In this document: in pieces, positions 8,626-15,553 of the stretch
Numbering within the stretch: the first letter of the stretch is position 1
How the letters are laid out: each line of letters starts with the position of its first letter
Assembly: GCA_964344495.1 (NCBI GenBank)
Contig: CAYFNI010000045.1
Location: 1 to 18,242 of the forward strand
Length of the DNA stretch: 18,242 nt
Source: UBA6136 sp964344495
GTDB lineage: Bacteria > Pseudomonadota > Gammaproteobacteria > Methylococcales > Methylococcaceae
Direction of reading: 5' to 3'
The notes under the pieces: generated by a model
What the model saw: the letters and a program-made list of their open reading frames with translations, nothing else
Told to the model about the DNA's origin: nothing
Database searches by the model: none
Translations under genes and position numbers: made by a program

Positions 8626-9183
8626 ATGCCATCCTTACAAACATCGGGTCCAGCTCTAACCAATCTTTTGCGTTATCAGGCCATTTGGTTCGCGACCGTA
8701 CTCGGCGCCGCGCACAATCGGCCTGACCTGGGCGCCGAGGTGGGAGTTCTTATGGTCGTTTGGCATGTCTGGTGGGCGAGGTCACCGGTTATCGAATTCA
8801 GTACCATCGGAATCACCCTGCTCGTTGGTGCTTTGTGGGAGGGGATCATGGTCCATTTTGGGTTGGTGAATTACCAGGCGGGATCTACGCTCTTCGGTGT
8901 CCCTCTATGGATTCTGGTGCTCTGGATGGGATTCGGAACCACATTGAACGGCTGCCTCGGTTGGCTACGACGACAGCTCGGCATCGCCGCCATCCTGGGC
9001 GGTCTCCTCGGCCCCCTGTCCTGGCTTGGCGGGGCCCAACTCGGTGCACTCAAGATTCCTGACCCTGCAACGGGCTATACTGCCTTGGGTGTTGGCTGGT
9101 TCTTCGTGATGCCGTTTCTCTCGCTCATCGCAAGGGAATGCACTGAAAGAGCCGGGCACCTGAACGGAGATCATGATCGATGA
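8626..9183 (+). CDS. DUF2878 family integral membrane protein
   Basis: This is a 185-residue, very hydrophobic protein with about four to six membrane helices. Family hallmarks of DUF2878 are visible: the N-terminal YQAIWFATVLGAAH segment, the central VPLWILVLWMGFGTTLN segment, and the C-terminal GGLLGPLSWLGGAQLGAL. The biochemical function is unknown. ATG 8626 was chosen because homologues begin near LLRYQ and an AGGGAAG lies at a sensible distance. A GTG at 8623 is an equal alternative, and the frame is open to 8509 inside the methyltransferase gene, which is probably spurious. It starts 14 bases after the methyltransferase stop and overlaps the next gene by four bases (ATGA), so it is co-translated with the DUF1295 gene. 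A role in the inner membrane with lipid-modifying partners is inferred from context. Confidence 0.8.
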   Translation: MPSLQTSGPALTNLLRYQAIWFATVLGAAHNRPDLGAEVGVLMVVWHVWWARSPVIEFSTIGITLLVGALWEGIMVHFGLVNYQAGSTLFGVPLWILVLWMGFGTTLNGCLGWLRRQLGIAAILGGLLGPLSWLGGAQLGALKIPDPATGYTALGVGWFFVMPFLSLIARECTERAGHLNGDHDR

Positions 9184-9962
9184 CAGATTTCTCGCATCTG
9201 GTTGCCGCAATTCCCCCGATGCTGATGCTGGCCACATTCGCGTGGCTTCTGAGCCTCTGGCGCCATGATGTGGGCATTGTGGACAGCTTCTGGAGTCTTT
9301 TCTTTGTGACGAGCCTGTTCACGTGGTATCACTCTGTCGAGGCGACCGGCCCCAGAACGTGGATTGTGATAGGGCTCGTTCTTTGCTGGGCCATCCGACT
9401 TTCACTGCACTTGACGGTCAGAAATTGGGGCAAGCCTGAAGATCGGCGATATCAGGCTATCCGTGCCAGAAACCAGCCAAATTACCCCATCAAGAGCCTT
9501 TTCTATGTGTTCTACCTTCAAGTCGTTCTGGCTTGGCTTGTGGCGTTGCCCATTCGCTATGCCCTTGATGCATCCAGGCCTCTTGGCCTCGCCGACGGAC
9601 TTGGAATTGGAATCTTTGTCATCGGCCTGTCGTTTGAAGCTTTTGCCGACTGGCAATTAACCCGATTCAAGCGCAGCGGGCGGGCCCACGGATCGGTGCT
9701 GGATACTGGCCTATGGCGGTACTCGAGACACCCGAATTATTTTGGCGAGGCACTCCTCTGGTGGGGATTCGTGTTCTTGGCCCTGGCGGCCGGGGGTCCT
9801 TTTTGGCTTCTGATTTCACCCTTTTTCATTACGTGGTTGTTGCTGAAAGTCTCCGGCGTTCCCCTGCTTGAAGCGGATCTCGCCCAACGCAACCAGGCTT
9901 ACCGTCGATACATTGAGTCGACTTCTGTTTTCTGGCCCCGACCCCCGAGGCAGTCTCCATGA
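9180..9962 (+). CDS. DUF1295 membrane protein (steroid 5-alpha-reductase-like)
   Basis: This 260-residue protein has six or seven hydrophobic segments. Its C-terminal signature GLWRYSRHPNYFGE (about 177-190) is diagnostic of the DUF1295 / steroid-5-alpha-reductase C-terminal / isoprenylcysteine methyltransferase-like fold. Members of that superfamily reduce double bonds with NADPH or methylate using SAM. Which of these applies here is not known. In this operon a reductase acting on a double bond of a modified acyl chain is plausible, and this is inference. Both ends overlap neighbours by ATGA (9180-9183 and 9959-9962), giving tight translational coupling with the DUF2878 and DUF6134 genes. 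Confidence 0.85.
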   Translation: MTDFSHLVAAIPPMLMLATFAWLLSLWRHDVGIVDSFWSLFFVTSLFTWYHSVEATGPRTWIVIGLVLCWAIRLSLHLTVRNWGKPEDRRYQAIRARNQPNYPIKSLFYVFYLQVVLAWLVALPIRYALDASRPLGLADGLGIGIFVIGLSFEAFADWQLTRFKRSGRAHGSVLDTGLWRYSRHPNYFGEALLWWGFVFLALAAGGPFWLLISPFFITWLLLKVSGVPLLEADLAQRNQAYRRYIESTSVFWPRPPRQSP

Positions 9963-10600
9963 AACGTATCTTTTTTGGAGGTCTTCTTATTCTGAGCGCG
10001 GGGTTACGCTCCGTGATGGCAGACGTCACCCAGTGGCCCTTCAAGGTTTATCTGGACGATCAACTGGTGGGGGACCATCGCTTCACGCTTAAAGGGCAGG
10101 GAGATAGGAGGATTCTCGAAAGTGTGGCGAAATTTGATGTCCGCTTTCTGGGGATCGGGTTTTATCATTACGATCACGTCTCGAATGAATCCTGGAAACG
10201 CAATTGCCTTGAATCGATTCGTGCGCAGACCGATGACAACGGTACACGGGTTTCTTTACAAGGTACGGCCTCGCCCGAGTCCTTCTCGCTGATTGTGGAC
10301 GGGGCCACCCACACCTTGCCTGGATGCATCATGACTTTTGCCTACTGGAATCCCGACATGCTCCAGCAAAAACAACTTCTCAATCCGCAGACCGGTGAAC
10401 TGACCAGTGTGTCCATACGTCCCTTGGGACGAGAAACCATGACAGTGGGCATCGATAAGCGGTCGGTTGACCATTACTTGCTGGTGTCGCCTCAGTTTGA
10501 AATAGATCTTTGGTACGACTTAAACGGGCAGTGGGTCGCCCTTGACTCACGTCTTGAGAACAATAAAAAACTTAGATATCGACTGGATCAACCCAGCTGA
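9959..10600 (+). CDS. Secreted DUF6134 family protein
   Basis: This is a 213-residue protein with an N-terminal signal peptide: positively charged MKR, then a hydrophobic stretch, with likely cleavage after SVMA around residue 21. The mature part is predicted to be mostly beta (FKVYLDDQLVGDHRFTL and similar strands). It contains two cysteines (in RNCLES and LPGCIM), which could pair in the periplasm. It matches what I know as DUF6134, a family often found next to DUF2878, DUF1295 and CFA genes. No function is established. The start overlaps the DUF1295 stop by four bases. A periplasmic lipid-binding or chaperone-like role is suggested by the following lipocalin gene but is inference. Confidence 0.7.
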   Translation: MKRIFFGGLLILSAGLRSVMADVTQWPFKVYLDDQLVGDHRFTLKGQGDRRILESVAKFDVRFLGIGFYHYDHVSNESWKRNCLESIRAQTDDNGTRVSLQGTASPESFSLIVDGATHTLPGCIMTFAYWNPDMLQQKQLLNPQTGELTSVSIRPLGRETMTVGIDKRSVDHYLLVSPQFEIDLWYDLNGQWVALDSRLENNKKLRYRLDQPS

Positions 10601-10608
10601 GGCGACCC

Positions 10609-11142
10609 ATGAAAGTGTTTCGCTCCTTCCTCATGGCACTAATACCATTTTTACCCGGTTGCCAGAGCCCCTTGCCACCGATCCATACCATGTCGCAGGT
10701 CGACCTTCAGCGTTTTATGGGCCCTTGGTACGTCATAGCGAATATTCCGACCTTCATCGAAAAGGGGGCTCATAACGCTGTGGAGAGCTACCGCCTGGAT
10801 GCGGATGGAACGATCGCCACTACCTTCACCTTTCGTGAAGGCGGTTTTAACGGTCCGGAGCGTCGCTATGAGCCACGAGGTTTCATCCGTGACTCCGCGT
10901 CCAACGCAATTTGGGATATGCAGTTTTTCTGGCCCATTCGCTCGGACTACCGGATTGTCTACTTAAGCGATGATTATGGCGAAACCATCATAGGGCGCGA
11001 GGCGCGGGACTTTGTGTGGATTATGGCCCGGAATCCAGTGATCCCCGATGATCGGCTGAAAGCCCTCATTGAGCTCGCGGCGCGCGAAGGTTACGACCCG
11101 TTGAAGATCCAGCGGGTGCCCCAGCAATGGACAAACCCCTAA
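10609..11142 (+). CDS. blc: Blc-type lipocalin, outer-membrane lipoprotein
   Basis: This 177-residue lipoprotein is the same length as E. coli Blc. It has a type II signal peptide with lipobox LPGC (lipidated C18), and a Q rather than D follows the cysteine, which favours outer-membrane sorting. The lipocalin GxW motif is at G38-P-W40 (GPWYVIA). Later come a conserved aromatic strand (YRIVYLSDDY) and the VWIMARNP segment typical of the family. Bacterial lipocalins of this type bind lysophospholipids or fatty acids and are induced by envelope stress. It begins eight bases after the DUF6134 stop and overlaps the desaturase start by 16 bases, so it belongs to the same transcript. In this context it probably binds or moves modified or damaged lipids. 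Confidence 0.9.
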   Translation: MKVFRSFLMALIPFLPGCQSPLPPIHTMSQVDLQRFMGPWYVIANIPTFIEKGAHNAVESYRLDADGTIATTFTFREGGFNGPERRYEPRGFIRDSASNAIWDMQFFWPIRSDYRIVYLSDDYGETIIGREARDFVWIMARNPVIPDDRLKALIELAAREGYDPLKIQRVPQQWTNP

Positions 11143-12125
11143 AAACGATGCCAGTGCATTCAAAGCCACACACAAAGCGAGTGCTGTTGCCAGCCTCCCT
11201 CAGTCGATGGTTCGATAACGACACGCCTCCACCTGCAGAGGGTGAGGACATAGACCGAATCGACTGGCTGCGGGTTGTTCCCTTCGTTCTGATGCATGTC
11301 GCTTGTCTTGGGGTTCTTTGGGTTGGCGTGAGCGGCATTGCCGTAGGGATTGCAGTCGGGCTTTACCTTGCCCGGATGTTCGCCATCACGGCCTTTTATC
11401 ACCGCTATTTTTCCCACCGGAGTTTCAAGACTTCTCGGTTTGTTCAGTTCTTTTTTGCCGTGCTCGGTGCCTCGTCCGTCCAACGTGGTCCGCTCTGGTG
11501 GGCAGGCCATCATCGTAATCACCACGCCCACTCCGATCGTTCGGAAGACGCTCATTCCCCGTATCAGTTAGGCTTTTTCCGAAGCCACATCGGCTGGTTT
11601 CTTACACGCCGCAACTTCGTGACTCGGACAGCGCAGGTAAGGGATTGGCTGGTTTATCCGGAGTTGGTATTTCTGGACCGGTATGACACCTTGGTACCGG
11701 TATTTCTCGCTGTTTTCATGTACTTTCTGGGCTATTGGCTTGAGACTGTCGCCCCGGATCTCGGCACTGATGGCCCGCAGATGCTGATCTGGGGGTTTTT
11801 CATTTCGACGGTGGTGCTCTATCACGCAACCTTCATGGTCAATTCACTGGCCCACGTATGGGGAAGCCAGCGCTATGCAACGAAAGACAAGAGTCGCAAC
11901 AATGCTTTTCTGGCCCTGATTACCCTCGGCGAGGGATGGCACAACAATCATCATCACTATCCGGGTGCCGTGCGACAGGGTTTTTTCTGGTGGGAGTTTG
12001 ACCCAACTTACTGGATTTTGAAGGGTATGGCCGTGTTCGGCCTTGTCTGGGATTTGCGTCCGATTCCCGAATCCTGGCGGCAACGCAATCGGCTAAATTC
12101 CCTTGGACTTCTTCCTCGGGGATGA
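11127..12125 (+). CDS. O2-dependent acyl (stearoyl-CoA type) desaturase
   Basis: This is a 332-residue integral membrane di-iron desaturase of the acyl-CoA / acyl-lipid delta-9 type. All three histidine boxes are present: HRYFSH at 92-97, HRNHH at 129-133 and HNNHH at 272-276, plus the extra NSLAH iron ligand near 239-243. Hydrophobic segments surround the boxes as expected for a four-helix membrane protein. The reaction introduces a cis double bond using O2 and reduced ferredoxin or cytochrome b5-type electrons. No dedicated reductase is fused or visible. The ATG at 11127 overlaps the lipocalin stop; ATG 11148 (residue 8) is an alternative, and neither has a strong Shine-Dalgarno. It would provide unsaturated chains on which the methyltransferase and oxidoreductase downstream could act. 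Confidence 0.92.
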   Translation: MDKPLKTMPVHSKPHTKRVLLPASLSRWFDNDTPPPAEGEDIDRIDWLRVVPFVLMHVACLGVLWVGVSGIAVGIAVGLYLARMFAITAFYHRYFSHRSFKTSRFVQFFFAVLGASSVQRGPLWWAGHHRNHHAHSDRSEDAHSPYQLGFFRSHIGWFLTRRNFVTRTAQVRDWLVYPELVFLDRYDTLVPVFLAVFMYFLGYWLETVAPDLGTDGPQMLIWGFFISTVVLYHATFMVNSLAHVWGSQRYATKDKSRNNAFLALITLGEGWHNNHHHYPGAVRQGFFWWEFDPTYWILKGMAVFGLVWDLRPIPESWRQRNRLNSLGLLPRG

Positions 12126-12173
12126 CATCGATTCATTTAGAGGAAGCTTAGTGCTTGAGGGGATTCCGCACCA

Positions 12174-13439
12174 ATGCAACAACATGAAGGAAAACCGCGT
12201 ATTGCTATTGTGGGTACGGGTATCTCAGCCTTGGTGGCCGCCCACCGACTTCAGGATCGCTGTGATCTCACCTTGTTTGAAAAGAACAATTATGTGGGCG
12301 GACACACCCAGACCCATGCCATCACGCTGAAGGGACGTCAGTACGCCATCGATACCGGGTTTATCGTATTCAATGACTGGACCTACCCCGAATTCATACG
12401 CCTGATGAACAGCCTTGGGGTGCCATCGCAAGCCAGTAACATGAGTTTCAGCGTTCGCTGTGAAAAAACGGGGCTTGAATACAACGGTACCAATTTGAAT
12501 TCCCTGTTCGCACAGCGCCGTAATCTTTTCTCGCTACGGTTTTACGGGATGATCCGTGAGATTCTGCGTTTCAACCGCGAGGCCCCCGTGTTCCTTGAGG
12601 CCGGGGACGATACGGTCACTCTCGGCGAGTATCTCCTGAATGAGGGTTATGGGAGGGCGTTTCGGGATCATTACATTATCCCGATGGGAGCCGCCATTTG
12701 GTCTGCTGCACCCGGCGAAATGCTTCGTTTTCCGGCTCGGTTCTTCATCAGGTTCTTCAAAAATCATGGCATGCTCAGTGTCGATCAAAGACCTACATGG
12801 CGTGTTATTCAAGGGGGGTCAAGCCGTTACATTCCCTCCCTGACAGCGGCTTTTGCTGATCGGATTCAACTCCAGTCGAAGGTGATCGGGATTTCACGAA
12901 GCGAGGATGCTGTGACAGTCACTCTTGCCAATGAAAAAAAAGAAATTTTTGATCATGTGATTCTGGCCTGTCATAGCGATGAGGCTTACGCCATGCTCCA
13001 GGACCCGACAGCGGAAGAGACCGAGGTTCTCGGCAAGATTCGCTATCAGGTTAATGAGACTCTCCTGCACACTGACCCCCGGATTCTCCCTCACCGACGT
13101 CTGGCCTGGGCCGCTTGGAACTACCACATCCCGGTATCCGAGAAGGACCGGGTGGCTGTTACCTACAATATGAACATCCTTCAGGGCATCGAATCAGACA
13201 CAACCTTCTGCGTGACCCTCAACCATCACGAAAGCATTGATCCTGAGAAGATCCTCAAGCGAATCACCTACCATCATCCCGCCTACACCCCCGAGACCAT
13301 CAGCGCTCAGGGGCGTCACGGCGAGATCAGTGGCCGGCATCGAACACATTACGCGGGCGCCTACTGGGGGTTCGGGTTTCATGAAGACGGGGTCAAGAGT
13401 GGCCTTCGAGCCGCAGAAACCCTGTTGAGTCGGTTGTGA
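12174..13439 (+). CDS. FAD-dependent oxidoreductase of the amine oxidase / desaturase type
   Basis: This 421-residue flavoprotein has an N-terminal Rossmann motif IAIVGTGISALVAA (G14, G16), an acidic ribose-binding residue E36 (FEKNNYVGGHT) and a C-terminal FAD-contact region (HYAGAYWGFGFHEDG). It matches the FAD oxidoreductases that are regularly coupled to DUF1365 and CFA-type methyltransferases. In Rhodobacter sphaeroides and Rhodopseudomonas palustris, pathways of that sort convert methylated unsaturated acyl chains to dienes and then furan fatty acids (UfaM, UfaD, UfaO are the published names). I cannot say from sequence which step this protein performs. GAGGGG before ATG 12174 is a rather distant ribosome site. 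A 48-base spacer separates it from the desaturase. Its stop overlaps the next ATG as TGATG, giving translational coupling to the DUF1365 gene. Confidence 0.88.
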   Translation: MQQHEGKPRIAIVGTGISALVAAHRLQDRCDLTLFEKNNYVGGHTQTHAITLKGRQYAIDTGFIVFNDWTYPEFIRLMNSLGVPSQASNMSFSVRCEKTGLEYNGTNLNSLFAQRRNLFSLRFYGMIREILRFNREAPVFLEAGDDTVTLGEYLLNEGYGRAFRDHYIIPMGAAIWSAAPGEMLRFPARFFIRFFKNHGMLSVDQRPTWRVIQGGSSRYIPSLTAAFADRIQLQSKVIGISRSEDAVTVTLANEKKEIFDHVILACHSDEAYAMLQDPTAEETEVLGKIRYQVNETLLHTDPRILPHRRLAWAAWNYHIPVSEKDRVAVTYNMNILQGIESDTTFCVTLNHHESIDPEKILKRITYHHPAYTPETISAQGRHGEISGRHRTHYAGAYWGFGFHEDGVKSGLRAAETLLSRL

Positions 13440-14203
13440 TGAACAGTCAGTTGTACGTCGGGCAGGTGCGACATAGGCGATTTCAGCCTCGCAAACACCA
13501 TTTTGCGTATCGTCTTTTCATGCTCTATCTTGATCTCGACGAAATCGATCGGGTGTTTGATGGTCGCTGGTTCTGGTCTACGCGCGGTCCAAGTCTCGCC
13601 TGGTTCAGGAGAGAGGATTATCTCGGGGGCGATACGCGTTCACTGGCAGCCAAGGTTCGAGAAGTCGTGGTCGAGGCGGGGGGGACTGAGCCGCAGGGTC
13701 CGATTCGGATGCTGACGCACCTTCGGTATTTTGGCTATTGCTTCAATCCAGTGACCTTTTACTACTGTTTCGACGCGGATGGGCATTCAGTCCAGAGTAT
13801 TGTGGCCGAGATCACCAATACCCCCTGGCAAGAGCGAAAGGCCTACGTGTTGATTCCGTCTGCAGATCAGGCGGAGTCCAGAATCCAGCGTTTCCTGTTT
13901 CCGAAGTCGTTCCATGTATCCCCGTTCATGCCCATGGATATCGACTACGACTGGCGTTTTTCACTACCCGACGAGGCACTCAAGATTCACATGAATTTGG
14001 AGCGGGAAGGCGCCCGACTTTTCGATGCCACCTTGACGCTTGAGCGTAAACCCATCACTGGCTGGCATCTCGCACAGGCATTGGTCTCGTTTCCACCGAT
14101 GACGTTCAAGGTGATTGCCGGCATCTATTGGGAGGCACTTTGGCTCAAGTTCAAGGGGGTCAAGGTCTACGATCACCCCGAGGATCCGGTGCAGCAGCCC
14201 TAA
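13439..14203 (+). CDS. DUF1365 family protein
   Basis: This is a 254-residue member of DUF1365. Characteristic segments are QVRHRRFQPRKHHFAY at about 9-24, RYFGYCFNPVTFYYCFD at 96-112, EITNTPWQER at 124-133 and KSFHVSPFMPMD at 156-167. The family almost always sits between a FAD oxidoreductase and a CFA-like methyltransferase, as here. Its activity is unproven. The many conserved His, Tyr and Phe residues suggest lipid binding or metal-assisted oxidation, and this is inference. ATG 13439 shares one base with the preceding TGA. A GTG at 13436 is a possible but less likely start. The following CFA gene begins 12 bases after its stop. Confidence 0.9.
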   Translation: MNSQLYVGQVRHRRFQPRKHHFAYRLFMLYLDLDEIDRVFDGRWFWSTRGPSLAWFRREDYLGGDTRSLAAKVREVVVEAGGTEPQGPIRMLTHLRYFGYCFNPVTFYYCFDADGHSVQSIVAEITNTPWQERKAYVLIPSADQAESRIQRFLFPKSFHVSPFMPMDIDYDWRFSLPDEALKIHMNLEREGARLFDATLTLERKPITGWHLAQALVSFPPMTFKVIAGIYWEALWLKFKGVKVYDHPEDPVQQP

Positions 14204-14215
14204 CAGGAGAGATTG

Positions 14216-15481
14216 ATGCCTAAAGCCACCATCGCCATTGCAAACGACAGTTTTACCAGAACCCGTAACCGAGGTCGTATCAATCACCTCGGGCAGAAAC
14301 TTCTGATGCGTCAACTCTCAGGAATCTCAGACGGCGAACTGGTACTGATCGACGGTGCCACCCATCGCTTCGGCAAGGTCTCCGAACGTTGTCCCCTTTC
14401 GGTAAGGGTTGAGGTTACCCATCCTGCCTTTTATGGCGATACGGCCTTCGGAGGCACCCTCGGCGCCGCTGAAAGCTATGTGGCTGGCGACTGGAATACT
14501 GATGATCTACCGGGGCTGATTCGGCTCATGGTCAAAAACAGAAAGGTGATGGACGGTCTTGATGGGGGCTTGGCCCGACTTGCCTCCCCCCTACGTCAAT
14601 GGCTGCACTGGATGAATCGGAACAGCCATGAGGGCAGCCGCCGCAATATTGCTGCTCATTATGATCTTGGCAATGACTTTTTCCGGCTCTTTCTTGACGA
14701 GAGCATGATGTACTCCTGTGCTTTGTTCGAACCGGCAGACATTACCTTGCATGAGGCATCCCTCGTCAAACTGGACCGCATCTGTCAGCTCCTGGACCTG
14801 AAGCCTTCGGATCGTGTAATCGAAATTGGCACGGGCTGGGGCGGCTTTGCCATTCATGCTGCCCGTAAATATGGTTGCCACGTCACAACCACCACGATTT
14901 CAGACAGTCAGCACACTCTGGCCCGGACTCGAATTGCTGAAGCAGGACTTGATGATCGAATCACCCTATTGAAAGAGGACTACCGCCAGTTGGAGGGCCG
15001 TTTCGACAAGTTGGTCTCGATTGAGATGATCGAAGCGGTTGGACACCAGTACTTTGAGACTTTCTTCCGCACATGCAGCGATCTTCTGACCGAGGATGGG
15101 TTGATGCTGATCCAAGCCATCACGATCAATGATCGCGAATATCAGCGTGCTCGCGATGAAGTCGATTTCATCAAGCGTTACATATTCCCCGGCAGTTGCA
15201 TCCCGGCTATTTCTCCGTTGCTAGAGGCTGCAACCCGCGTTACTGATCTGCAACTGGTCTACCTCCGGGATATCGGACGCCATTATGCAACTACCCTTCG
15301 GCTCTGGCGCGAACGCTTTATGGACCGGCAAAGAGAGGTTCTTGCGCAAGGCTATAGCGAGTCCTTCATTCGGCTGTGGGAATTTTATCTCGCATATTGC
15401 GAAGGGGGTTATGTCGAGGGCGCGCTAGGCGATCTTCACCTTCTGTTCAGAAAGCCCCTCTACTCTGGCCCCTTGCCCTGA
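14216..15481 (+). CDS. Cyclopropane-fatty-acyl-phospholipid synthase family methyltransferase
   Basis: This 421-residue full-length CFA-family enzyme transfers a methylene or methyl from SAM to a cis double bond of a membrane phospholipid acyl chain. It has the N-terminal substrate domain, AAHYDLGNDFF at 147-157, YSC with C168, SAM motif EIGTGWGG at 203-210, E273 (IEMIEAVGHQY), KRYIFPGSCIP at 320-330 and Y357. At the place where E. coli Cfa has the bicarbonate ligand H266, this protein has Q300 (LIQAITI). As I recall, that glutamine is usual in the DUF1365-linked clade and may mark methylating rather than ring-forming enzymes. The start is ATG 14216 because AGGAGAG (14205-14211) is correctly spaced. 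A TTG at 14213 is too close. It is the last gene of the operon; no terminator is evident before arsA. Confidence 0.92.
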   Translation: MPKATIAIANDSFTRTRNRGRINHLGQKLLMRQLSGISDGELVLIDGATHRFGKVSERCPLSVRVEVTHPAFYGDTAFGGTLGAAESYVAGDWNTDDLPGLIRLMVKNRKVMDGLDGGLARLASPLRQWLHWMNRNSHEGSRRNIAAHYDLGNDFFRLFLDESMMYSCALFEPADITLHEASLVKLDRICQLLDLKPSDRVIEIGTGWGGFAIHAARKYGCHVTTTTISDSQHTLARTRIAEAGLDDRITLLKEDYRQLEGRFDKLVSIEMIEAVGHQYFETFFRTCSDLLTEDGLMLIQAITINDREYQRARDEVDFIKRYIFPGSCIPAISPLLEAATRVTDLQLVYLRDIGRHYATTLRLWRERFMDRQREVLAQGYSESFIRLWEFYLAYCEGGYVEGALGDLHLLFRKPLYSGPLP

Positions 15482-15542
15482 TATCCCCCGCGCTAAACCC
15501 CCGTCTGGGAGATGGCCAACCCAACGAACCCTTACACTGAGG

Positions 15543-15550
15543 CGGGGGAG
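15543..15550 (+). promoter_or_regulatory. Ribosome binding site supporting a GTG start for arsA
   Basis: CGGGGGAG is followed by three bases and then GTG 15554. The competing ATG at 15512 has its only purine run (GGGAG) directly abutting it, which is unsuitable spacing. A frame ending in TGA at 15538-15540 just before this site is too short to call a gene. Confidence 0.6.
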
Positions 15551-15553
15551 CTT

